Shown here piece after piece: positions 1 to 7,330 of a stretch of 64,000 nt of DNA. The notes below the pieces were generated by a model, which saw only the letters and a list, made by a program, of their open reading frames with translations, was not told where the DNA came from and did no database searches. Numbering within the stretch: the first letter of the stretch is position 1; the number at the start of each line of letters is the position of its first letter. The translations under genes and the position numbers were made by a program. The stretch spans positions 62,001-126,000 of the forward strand of contig JAGBNK010000018.1 in NCBI GenBank assembly GCA_017634455.1, given 5' to 3'. Source of the DNA: Lachnospiraceae bacterium (GTDB lineage: Bacteria > Bacillota > Clostridia > Lachnospirales > Lachnospiraceae).

Positions 1-191
1 ATTATGTAAATTCAGGTGTTCCTGTATATGCCAGAACCGGAGATAACAGTGCTATTTTGATAATAGGATATGACGCTGCCAATATTATTTATTACAAGTC
101 TGATACAGATACATATGCCAAGATGTCTACAGATGAGGCTACTAAATTATTTGAGTCAGCAGGAAGCGTATATATCTCATATGTAAAGTGA
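1..191 (+). CDS. C-terminal end of a protein, possibly C39-like peptidase family (partial)
   Basis: The open frame enters from the left edge (first full codon at base 3) and stops with TGA at 189-191, leaving about 62 residues. The segment GDNSAILIIGYD followed by a short strand-rich tail ending VYISYVK resembles the end of C39/papain-like peptidase domains, where a catalytic His normally precedes a VLIxGYD stretch. Here the matching position seems to be Asn or Ser, so the active site may be degenerate, or the assignment may be wrong. The rest of the gene lies outside the window. The family call is a weak inference from one motif. Confidence 0.4.
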   Translation, partial: YVNSGVPVYARTGDNSAILIIGYDAANIIYYKSDTDTYAKMSTDEATKLFESAGSVYISYVK

Positions 192-195
192 AAAC

Positions 196-224
196 TTGAC
201 AAAAGAAAATAAAGAACATAAAAT
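196..224 (+). promoter_or_regulatory. Sigma-A promoter of the GntR-ABC operon
   Basis: Exact consensus -35 TTGACA at 196-201, a 17-base spacer and -10 TAAAAT at 219-224. The -10 runs into the operator palindrome at 220-256. It starts five bases after the stop of the preceding gene and lies about 95 bases upstream of the regulator start. Confidence 0.75.
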
Positions 225-256
225 GAGTGTACTAGGTGTGATAGTACACTCATTTT
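220..256. promoter_or_regulatory. YtrA-type GntR operator (perfect palindrome)
   Basis: Two 14-base arms form a perfect inverted repeat (220-233 and 243-256). Inside it is AGTGTA at 226-231, 13 bases, then TACACT at 245-250. This is the AGTGTA-N13-TACACT arrangement described for the Bacillus YtrA repressor. It overlaps the -10 and the expected transcription start of the operon whose first gene is a YtrA-type regulator, so autorepression is the natural reading. The hairpin could also slow read-through from the upstream gene, but no clean T tract follows. Confidence 0.7.
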
Positions 257-320
257 GTTTTGTATTATTATGTTTTTTAATGCAAAAGAGAAGTGCAACA
301 GAAAATAGTGGAGGAAAATT

Positions 321-674
321 ATGGTATGGATTGATGTAAATGACTCTACGCCTATTTATGAGCAGATAGTCAATCAATTTAAAAATCTAATAGCCAGTGG
401 TGTCTTGACTACAGATGAGAAGATACCTTCTGTTAGAAATCTGGCTATGGAACTATCCATTAATCCCAACACAATTCAAAAGGCCTATGCTGAACTAGAG
501 AGACAGGGATACATTTACACGGTAAAGGGAAGAGGCAATTTTGTATGTCAGTCTGAGAAGCTTACGAAGCTCAAGACTCAGGAAGTCCTAGATCATCTTG
601 AGGCGGTAGCTCAGGAAGCTGAGAAGTCGGGAATGGAAATTAAGCAATTGATTGATTATTTAGAATCGAGATAA
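321..674 (+). CDS. GntR family transcriptional regulator, YtrA subfamily
   Basis: 117 residues, the short form typical of YtrA-type GntR regulators: an N-terminal winged helix (about residues 8-75, with the family pattern PIYEQIVNQ, IPSVRNLA and NPNTIQKAYAELE) followed by a short helical dimerisation tail and no ligand-binding domain. A strong Shine-Dalgarno (GGAGGAAA) precedes the ATG. It is the first gene of an operon with an ABC ATPase (25 bases downstream) and a permease, and a YtrA-type operator overlaps the operon promoter. Known relatives repress ABC transporter operons induced by cell-wall-active compounds; the inducer here is unknown. Confidence 0.9.
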   Translation: MVWIDVNDSTPIYEQIVNQFKNLIASGVLTTDEKIPSVRNLAMELSINPNTIQKAYAELERQGYIYTVKGRGNFVCQSEKLTKLKTQEVLDHLEAVAQEAEKSGMEIKQLIDYLESR

Positions 675-698
675 GACGAGAGTCAAAAGGAGACGCGT

Positions 699-1604
699 AT
701 GATTGAGATTAAGGGAGTAAGCAAAAAGTTTGATAATTATCTGGCCGTAAATGATATTTCCATAAATATTGTGGAGGGTATTGTTTTTGGGTTACTTGGA
801 ACCAATGGTGCAGGTAAATCTACTATGCTTCGTATGATGTCAGGAGTATATAAACCAACCAAGGGAAGTATTATTATTGATGGCCAGGATGTGTATGATA
901 ATCCGGAGGCCAAGAAATTATTATTCTTTGTACCGGATGAGCCATATTATATTCAGGGTGGAACACCTCGGGATATGGCCAATTATTATAAGACAGTATA
1001 TGAGAATTTCGACATGGATTATTTCTACCAGATGTTGGATAAGTTTGGTCTGGATAGTAAGCGCCCTATGAAGACATTTTCCAAGGGAATGAAACGCCAG
1101 CTATCAATATTGCTTGGATTGGCAGCCAAGACTAAATACCTATTGTGTGATGAGACCTTTGATGGATTGGATCCTGTTATGAGACAGGCAGTTAAGACTC
1201 TATTTGCAGCAGAGTTAAGTGAGAGAGATTTCACTCCAATCATTGCTTCACATAACTTGAGAGAGCTAGAAGATATATGTGATAATGTGGGCCTGCTTCA
1301 TAAGGGGAGCATAGTCATGTCCCAGGAAATGGATATGTTGAAATGCAATCTCCACAAGTTACAGGTGGTTTTGAAAAATGAAGCTGACGAGGAGCGCCTG
1401 TACAAAACCTTTGATGTGGTTGCAGGAGAGAAGAGAGGTTCTCTTATTACATTGACAATAAATGGTAATAGAACTTGTATAGAGAGATTGATTGCGGACT
1501 ACGATACAGTCTATGCAGAAGTACTGCCAATTTCTTTGGAGGAGATATTTATCAGCGAAGCAAAGGGGGTAGGATACGATGTCAAAAAGCTCATTTTGGA
1601 TTAA
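699..1604 (+). CDS. ABC transporter ATP-binding protein (YtrB/BcrA-like)
   Basis: 301 residues. The Walker A motif GTNGAGKST lies at residues 34-42, the signature is FSKGMKRQ in place of LSGGQ, and Walker B is YLLCDETFDGLDP, followed by an H-loop (ASHNLREL). The degenerate signature and the C-terminal 80-residue extension are usual in BcrA/YtrB-type ATPases of peptide or bacitracin-type exporters. It overlaps the start of the permease gene by 26 bases, indicating translational coupling. It is predicted to power the adjacent permease at the inner face of the membrane; the substrate is unknown. Confidence 0.9.
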   Translation: MIEIKGVSKKFDNYLAVNDISINIVEGIVFGLLGTNGAGKSTMLRMMSGVYKPTKGSIIIDGQDVYDNPEAKKLLFFVPDEPYYIQGGTPRDMANYYKTVYENFDMDYFYQMLDKFGLDSKRPMKTFSKGMKRQLSILLGLAAKTKYLLCDETFDGLDPVMRQAVKTLFAAELSERDFTPIIASHNLRELEDICDNVGLLHKGSIVMSQEMDMLKCNLHKLQVVLKNEADEERLYKTFDVVAGEKRGSLITLTINGNRTCIERLIADYDTVYAEVLPISLEEIFISEAKGVGYDVKKLILD

Positions 1605-3705
1605 TGAAAGATGGAATTTTAAAACCAGACATGCGTCAATTATATTGAACTTTATGGCATGGTTTGTGGTTCTGACAGTTGTTACTTTGGTTTCCCAGAT
1701 TTTGTTTAGAGAAGGAACTGTACGCAACTTGTGGGAGCGTACTGCCCAGATAATATATGGACAGACTGCCTTGACCATAGGCATGAATGTTATTGTAGGT
1801 GTTGGCATGGCTATAGAGGCCTTTGGCTGGATGAATAACATGTCACAGGTGGATATGTATAAGTCTGTTCCTGTAAAGGAAAGTACACGCTTTGCATATA
1901 TTAATTTGAATTCCTTTATTATATATATAGGGGGATTCATGATAAATTTCCTGTTAGAGATTGTGCTTCTTGCAGTGAATGGTGCCATACATGAAAATGT
2001 GCATATGTATCTAATCTACATGGCACTTTTGAGTATAACTACATTCCTGGGTACTTATGCTTTGGCTTTGGTGGCAGTATTTCTCACAGGAAATAGTGTG
2101 CTGGCATTTATGGGTGGTGCATTTTTGAATCTGGTAGAGATGATTTTGGTGCTTATGTGGGGCCTCGGCAAATCCGTATTCTATGCTGGTTATGATTTCA
2201 ATGTATCAATTGATGAGTATTTCCTGGGAATATTTACCCCAATATGCATGGCCATAAATAGTATGGGAGCACTGCTGGATGAGAGATATGCTGGATATTT
2301 GAAAGCTACATTTACCACGAAGATGATATGGATAGCTATGGTGGTTATATTGGTGCAGGCTGTTGTATATATGATTCTGGCTTACGGATTATATAAGAAG
2401 AGATATGCCAATGTGGCGGGCCGTAGAATAGTATTTGAAATGGCTAAACCTCCTATTGAAATCGCAATACTTGTGGTTGCTGGTTTTGCTACAGGACTTA
2501 TGATGGAAATCTTAGGCGGTAGAAAAGTGGCTATTATAGTTGTGATTGTCATGGTAGTCATTTTACATGTTATCTTGAAAATGATACTGGATTCCAAGAT
2601 TAAGTTTAGCGTGAGAGGCGGAGTTTCCCTTGCTATTGGAGCTGGGTTGGCTATACTGCTATTTGCTTATCCGGCATATGATTTGGGCGGATACAAAACA
2701 TATGTGCCAGATTCCTCGGAAATAGAAGGATACAGCGTAATATTTAATTATTATGCAGACTATAACTATTATGAATTGCGTGAGGATAGCATAGATGATG
2801 TGAACTCAACTGCATATATATATGACAATGTAATTGTTACAGATGAGGCGGCTGTTGAAGAGTTCCTTGATGCTATGGAGGATGCTGTACATAATTCTGA
2901 TGATGATATCAATGAAGTAGGCACAGTTAGAGTTAGATATCATATGAAAAATGGTAGAAGCAAATACAGAGAGTATAATGTGAACCAGGATCAGTATATC
3001 AAAGCATATGTGGCGACCTATAGTGATATCAATTATAGAAAAGGAGTCAATCCTTTTGAGTACAACAGAAATATTGTGGAGTACTTTGTAAATGATGAGG
3101 GCGCGTCATGGAATACAAGCTTATCATGTTTCTCTTTTGGAAATGAAGGCACAGATCAGAACTTTGATAAAGATATCTATTTCAGGTTATATGATGCAAT
3201 GGAAGCAGATATGAATGAGAGAGATGTCAATGTTTTGGTTGGTGAGGCTCCTATAGGTGTTTTAGGAGTTGATTTAGCTATAAATGATGGTCCATACAGA
3301 GGTAATTATGTGAATATAGATGTGCCGGTTTATCAGTCAGATTTGCGTACAATGAAGATTGTTGATGAATTGGGTTGGATGCAGAAGACATCATCTGATT
3401 TTAATGATTCAATTTCGAAAATTGAAATTACTAAGACCCGTAGATATATGGATGATGGCGATGTATATACTGACGAAGATAGCATGGTAGAATTTGATGA
3501 TCCAAAGGATATTGAAGAGATAATGAAATATGCTTACAGCGATGAGATAAATATTACTGAGAATTGCATGCTGTTTTTGGATTATGGATATTATGGAAGT
3601 ATTGTAACTACGGAAAATGGCGGTGGTTATCATGGAATGTATTTTGCAAAAGACAAGGTGCCGCAGCTGGTATTAGATGCATTTGAGGATAAGGCAAATA
3701 AATAG
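1579..3705 (+). CDS. ABC transporter permease with large C-terminal extracytoplasmic domain
   Basis: 708 residues. The N-terminal half (to about residue 375) carries roughly nine hydrophobic segments, with a YKSVPV element close to the MxxSxPxxR-type motif seen in ABC-2 permeases of GntR-linked systems. The C-terminal 330 residues are hydrophilic, Asp/Tyr-rich and probably lie outside the membrane. AAGGGGG precedes the chosen ATG, which sits inside the end of the ATPase gene. Together with the two upstream genes it forms a three-gene transporter operon resembling ytrABC, probably for envelope stress or peptide export. The C-terminal domain was not recognised. Confidence 0.82.
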   Translation: MSKSSFWINERWNFKTRHASIILNFMAWFVVLTVVTLVSQILFREGTVRNLWERTAQIIYGQTALTIGMNVIVGVGMAIEAFGWMNNMSQVDMYKSVPVKESTRFAYINLNSFIIYIGGFMINFLLEIVLLAVNGAIHENVHMYLIYMALLSITTFLGTYALALVAVFLTGNSVLAFMGGAFLNLVEMILVLMWGLGKSVFYAGYDFNVSIDEYFLGIFTPICMAINSMGALLDERYAGYLKATFTTKMIWIAMVVILVQAVVYMILAYGLYKKRYANVAGRRIVFEMAKPPIEIAILVVAGFATGLMMEILGGRKVAIIVVIVMVVILHVILKMILDSKIKFSVRGGVSLAIGAGLAILLFAYPAYDLGGYKTYVPDSSEIEGYSVIFNYYADYNYYELREDSIDDVNSTAYIYDNVIVTDEAAVEEFLDAMEDAVHNSDDDINEVGTVRVRYHMKNGRSKYREYNVNQDQYIKAYVATYSDINYRKGVNPFEYNRNIVEYFVNDEGASWNTSLSCFSFGNEGTDQNFDKDIYFRLYDAMEADMNERDVNVLVGEAPIGVLGVDLAINDGPYRGNYVNIDVPVYQSDLRTMKIVDELGWMQKTSSDFNDSISKIEITKTRRYMDDGDVYTDEDSMVEFDDPKDIEEIMKYAYSDEINITENCMLFLDYGYYGSIVTTENGGGYHGMYFAKDKVPQLVLDAFEDKANK

Positions 3706-3743
3706 ATAAATGTATGAAGTTAATATGAGCTGATTATATAAAT

Positions 3744-3777
3744 AAAGGAGACTTATCATTTGAGATAAGTCTCCTTT
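3744..3777. terminator. Bidirectional hairpin between convergent genes
   Basis: A perfect 14-base stem (3744-3757 with 3764-3777) with a six-base loop lies between the ends of the convergent permease and prs genes. A-rich and T-rich flanks make it usable from both sides, although the T tracts are short. Confidence 0.7.
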
Positions 3778-3813
3778 GCAATATGGAAAAATGGCTTTTC
3801 ACACTAATTAATT

Positions 3814-4995
3814 CTAATATTCGCCGTTTTTGTACTTTGTAATAATCTTCTGAATTCTCTCGTATGGATTCAAAAGCTCGCTGATTGAAGCGTCATGATT
3901 CAAAGTATCAATGATGTAGGCGATATACTTGCTCATATCACAGCTGATGTAGTAGTCTCTAGAGAGAAGCTCTGGTGTCTGGTATACGAGGTTTGTTGTA
4001 ACAACCTTGTAGAGGATACCTTCCTCAACAGCCTTGTCGAAGCTTGCCAAACCATTTGTGAACAAACCAAATGTACATACAGCGAAGATTCTGTTAGCCT
4101 TGCGCTTCTTTAATTCTCTAGCAACATCAATCATGCTTTCACCTGAAGAAATCATATCATCAACAATGATTACGTCTTTGCCTTCAACAGAAGAACCGAG
4201 GAATTCATGTGCTACGATTGGATTTCTACCGTCTACGATTTTGCTGTAATCGCGTCTCTTGTAGAACATACCCATATCAACTCCAAGAACACCGGCCATG
4301 TATACTGCACGACCTGTACCACCTTCGTCTGGGCTGATTATCATTAAGTGATCATTGTCAATTTGTAAGTCTTTTACATTCTTTAAAATGTTCTTGATGA
4401 ACTGGTATGCAGGCTGAACTGTCTCAAATCCGTTTAATGGGATTGCGTTCTGTACACGAGGGTCGTGAGCATCAAAAGTAATGATGTTATCAACTCCCAT
4501 GTTAATTAATTCCTGCAATGCAATTGCGCAGTCAAGAGATTCTCTTGAAGAGCGCTTATGCTGACGGCTCTCATAGAGGAATGGCATAATAACAGTGATT
4601 CTCTTGGCCTTTCCTTCGATTGCTGCAATAATTCTCTTGAGATCTGAGTAATGATCATCAGGAGACATATGGTTAATCTGACCAGCCATTTTGTATGTGA
4701 GGCTGTAGTTTGTTACATCAACAATAAGGTATACATCAAGTCCACGTACAGACTGTAAGATTGTACCCTTGGCCTCTCCTGAACCAAATCTAGGAATTGC
4801 AGTGTCAACAATGTAAGAGTCACTTCTGTATGCAGCAAGAGTGATGCTGTCTAAATGAGCTGCCTCTCTGTCGTTTCTCCACTTAACAAGATAGCTGTTT
4901 ACCTTGCCGCCGAGTTCTTTACAACTTTCAAGAGGAATGACACCAAGTCTTCCTACAGGAACGCTGTTTGTTAGCATGATTTCTTCGTTTGCCAT
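3814..4995 (-). CDS. prs: Ribose-phosphate pyrophosphokinase (PRPP synthetase)
   Basis: 393 residues, longer than the usual 310-320. Makes 5-phosphoribosyl-1-pyrophosphate from ribose 5-phosphate and ATP for nucleotide, His and Trp synthesis. The PRPP-binding loop VIIVDDMISSGESMID is clear, and the ISPDEGGTGRA segment and the TFDAHDP region match family signatures. The long form with an extended N-terminus is common in clostridia, where a second normal-length copy often exists. It is the third gene of a minus-strand unit after the dnaD-like and dnaI-like genes (32-base gap), so precursor supply may be co-transcribed with primosome genes. Confidence 0.9.
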   Translation of the reverse strand: MANEEIMLTNSVPVGRLGVIPLESCKELGGKVNSYLVKWRNDREAAHLDSITLAAYRSDSYIVDTAIPRFGSGEAKGTILQSVRGLDVYLIVDVTNYSLTYKMAGQINHMSPDDHYSDLKRIIAAIEGKAKRITVIMPFLYESRQHKRSSRESLDCAIALQELINMGVDNIITFDAHDPRVQNAIPLNGFETVQPAYQFIKNILKNVKDLQIDNDHLMIISPDEGGTGRAVYMAGVLGVDMGMFYKRRDYSKIVDGRNPIVAHEFLGSSVEGKDVIIVDDMISSGESMIDVARELKKRKANRIFAVCTFGLFTNGLASFDKAVEEGILYKVVTTNLVYQTPELLSRDYYISCDMSKYIAYIIDTLNHDASISELLNPYERIQKIITKYKNGEY

Positions 4996-5027
4996 GATGA
5001 ATTGTTTTCTCCTTTTTGGTGTGTTTA

Positions 5028-6002
5028 TTATACTTTCTTTAAGCGAATATCATCGCCAAATAAGTCAATGAAATGATAGTTGCTTGCTATTCTGGATGCA
5101 ACTCGCTCAGTGTAATTATCTCTAAGATCTCGTAGGCTTAGATTAGTAGATATAACAGTTGATTTATTATATATCAATCGGTTATTTATACATTTGTATA
5201 ACTGAGCTATGGTATAAGAGTTGGCAAATTCTGTGCCCAAATCATCTATAATAAGTAAATCACATTCGAATATTTTGTTTCTGGTATCAGCAGAAGCCTT
5301 GTCTCGACCGAATTGAGATTTCTCAAAGACCTCAAACAATTGATCTGCTGTGAAATAAATTACAGAGAAACCTTGATCTAAAAGTTCCTTGGCTACGCAG
5401 TTGGATAGGAATGTCTTACCTACGCCCGTAGTCCCCTGCAATAATAGATTACCACCTTCCTGTGCAAAATTATGCACAAAATCCCTACATTTATCATAGG
5501 CTATCTTGGCAGATTCAAAAGGTGTTAGACCAGTTTTAGGATTTGTGGATTTATTATCATAGTATTCAAAGGAAAATGTATTGAAGTTTTCCTTCTCCAA
5601 AATGTCTCCCAAATGAGACTGAGAATATACCATGTTGATAATCTTCTGCTTGAAGCAATGACACTTCTCATTGTTGATAAAACCTGTGTCTTTGCAATCA
5701 GGGCAGTCGTATACTTCCTCTAGATAATTGGCTGGATACCCTGCCTCGCGAATGAGTCGCATACGCTTGGCTTTGATTTCCTCAAGCTGCTTGTGTAGAG
5801 TGTCGCCGTTGTTGGAATCTGATTCCAGTTGTGAAATAACAGATTGAACAGAAAGTGAAGCGGCCTGTTCATCCAGATTATGTAATTCTGGAATTCGTTC
5901 GTATAATTCACGCTGTCTGTCTAGGGCGCGCTGTCTGTTTTCAAATTGCTTTATCTCGTATTCGTGTATTAAAACATCATATTGAGAATTCGATAATGCC
6001 AT
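5028..6002 (-). CDS. dnaC: DnaC/DnaI-type helicase loader ATPase
   Basis: 324 residues. A helical N-terminus (1-95) is followed by a small Cys cluster (C100, C103, C114, C116) that probably binds zinc, then an AAA+ domain with Walker A GTTGVGKT at 190-197 and Walker B LLIIDDLG at about 249-256. This is the layout of Bacillus DnaI, which loads the replicative helicase. It starts 18 bases after the dnaD-like gene and is followed by prs. The partner pairing of a DnaD-domain protein with a DnaI-like ATPase supports a primosome role over an insertion-element IstB function. Confidence 0.88.
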   Translation of the reverse strand: MALSNSQYDVLIHEYEIKQFENRQRALDRQRELYERIPELHNLDEQAASLSVQSVISQLESDSNNGDTLHKQLEEIKAKRMRLIREAGYPANYLEEVYDCPDCKDTGFINNEKCHCFKQKIINMVYSQSHLGDILEKENFNTFSFEYYDNKSTNPKTGLTPFESAKIAYDKCRDFVHNFAQEGGNLLLQGTTGVGKTFLSNCVAKELLDQGFSVIYFTADQLFEVFEKSQFGRDKASADTRNKIFECDLLIIDDLGTEFANSYTIAQLYKCINNRLIYNKSTVISTNLSLRDLRDNYTERVASRIASNYHFIDLFGDDIRLKKV

Positions 6003-6020
6003 ATTTCTTCCCTTTTATTA

Positions 6021-7124
6021 TTAATTCTTTGCTCGCATTCTACGTTCTAAATCTTCATAAAATTCATCAGAGTATTCTCTTTGCTCGAAATTATGAAATC
6101 TGCTGTTGGTAACTTTGGCCTTGTTGTTGCTGGATGCATTGGCAGCCTTCTGGCTTGCAACTGTCTGTTCGTGTGCTTCATCTAGACGAGAGATATCTTC
6201 CAAATGATGTATGCCATTGTCGTGCCATTTTGACAGAATTGAATCTGCATATTTGAAGCTGGCCTTACCTGTGCTTTCGATAGTTCGTCCGCAGGCTTCG
6301 TTGATTATATCCAGGCTGAAGCCGTAGGTGCTGACCCATTTATCAATGTAAGCAACCTCTGATTTAACAAGGGAACGGCCCTGTATACCCATGGCTTTCA
6401 TAACTGAGTAGTGGCTCTGGCAGTGAATATTGGTTGTCTGCTTAGCCTTCTCAACAGTATTGATTCCTTCGTCGATCCAGTTAAGTGCAACCTTGTTCAT
6501 GTAGTATATGCTGCTGTGGCCTTTTTCTACACAGTATTCAACCAGATATTCAATCAAATCAGCTGAGAAATGTAACTCCTCGTACCACGAATAGATTGTG
6601 TTAATCTCGTTCAATCCAAGGGGATGTCCCATATATCTCTCTGAGATAAACAGGATCTCGGAACCTTCCTCAGTTTCTTTGAAGCGCGCCATGCCTTCTA
6701 AGTCCATACCCTGGGCCTTTGGTGGGGCTGGCTCTGAAACTACTGGCTCTAATGTGCTGACATTTTCTGTTGTCTCGAAATCTGATGATTTCAATTGTGT
6801 GCTGGTAGTCTTGCGCTCGTCCTCCGGCGAAATGACATTAATGCAGCTAATATTGCCAGAATTATCATACTCCAGATGGAGCAGATTCTTCTTTTCCCAG
6901 TAAAGCAGACTTCTACGAACATCATTTTCTGTGAGCTCAAGCTTATCTGCAATCTGTGAAATGCTAATATTGCCATTTCGCTGACTTAAAGCGCGCAATA
7001 AATAAAGATATATTTTAACAAATTCTCCGTTTGCATTATGCATATATCTATCTATGAAAATATTTGGTACACAGGTAATAGAACACTCCTGTGAAGTGCA
7101 AATTTTAATATCGTTCATTTCCAA
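6021..7124 (-). CDS. DnaD-domain primosomal protein (DnaB/DnaD-like)
   Basis: 367 residues. An N-terminal winged-helix region (about 20-85, ending in ENDVRRSLLYWEKKNLLHL) precedes two DnaD-type repeats: one around LGLNEINTIYSWYEELHFSADLIEYLVEYC and one around SEVAYIDKWVSTYGFSLDIINEAC. Two such repeats resemble Bacillus DnaB more than DnaD. The start is probably TTG at 7124 because AGGAGA lies six bases before it; an ATG two codons later (7118) is the alternative. It leads the dnaD-dnaI-prs unit and is predicted to remodel origin DNA and help load the helicase. Confidence 0.85.
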   Translation of the reverse strand: MEMNDIKICTSQECSITCVPNIFIDRYMHNANGEFVKIYLYLLRALSQRNGNISISQIADKLELTENDVRRSLLYWEKKNLLHLEYDNSGNISCINVISPEDERKTTSTQLKSSDFETTENVSTLEPVVSEPAPPKAQGMDLEGMARFKETEEGSEILFISERYMGHPLGLNEINTIYSWYEELHFSADLIEYLVEYCVEKGHSSIYYMNKVALNWIDEGINTVEKAKQTTNIHCQSHYSVMKAMGIQGRSLVKSEVAYIDKWVSTYGFSLDIINEACGRTIESTGKASFKYADSILSKWHDNGIHHLEDISRLDEAHEQTVASQKAANASSNNKAKVTNSRFHNFEQREYSDEFYEDLERRMRAKN

Positions 7125-7148
7125 AAAGCTCTCCTTTTAGCAAGATGG

Positions 7149-7177
7149 ATTATAGCATAACCAAACACCTTTGAGAA
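7149..7177 (-). promoter_or_regulatory. Promoter of the dnaD-dnaI-prs unit
   Basis: On the minus strand, -35 TTCTCA (7172-7177), a 17-base spacer and an exact -10 TATAAT (7149-7154) lie about 25 bases before the start codon. Confidence 0.6.
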
Positions 7178-7233
7178 GAGCAAAATAATCCACCAAAGCC
7201 AGTAAAATCAAGGGGTTTCGAGGGTTGACTGAA

Positions 7234-7321
7234 TGTGGATAAATCTCAAAAAGTCAGTAAAATAGGGCGTAAAAAATCCACAATCCAACGTGGATAATAC
7301 ACAGGTGTGGATTGTGGATAG
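7234..7321. promoter_or_regulatory. Group of DnaA-box-like sites upstream of primosome genes
   Basis: A perfect DnaA box (TTATCCACA on the minus strand) lies at 7234-7242. One-mismatch sites are at 7289-7297 (TTATCCACG) and 7313-7321 (CTATCCACA), and two-mismatch sites are at 7274-7282 and 7306-7314. All fall between murC and the dnaD-like promoter, 60-170 bases upstream of that promoter. Some overlap the murC terminator-like hairpin, which may explain part of the similarity. Confidence 0.5.
7271..7319 (-). terminator. Terminator-like hairpin after murC
   Basis: Read on the minus strand, a 12-base perfect stem (7308-7319 with 7276-7287), a 20-base loop and then a run of five or more T residues follow the murC stop within 12 bases. 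The stem is only about 40 percent GC. It shares its bases with DnaA-box-like sites. Confidence 0.55.
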
Positions 7322-7330
7322 AGTGGACAA

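Noticed and set aside
220-256. Perfect hairpin as a terminator of the left-edge gene
   Set aside because: No continuous T tract follows, the promoter -10 runs into it, and its AGTGTA-N13-TACACT core fits an operator better.
1359-1988. 209-residue open frame on the minus strand
   Set aside because: Lies across the ABC ATPase and permease genes, has no ribosome site and no recognisable motif; it is a shadow frame.
5028-6002. IstB transposition ATPase
   Set aside because: IstB shares the AAA+ core, but there is no IstA or inverted repeats, and a DnaD-domain gene sits directly upstream.
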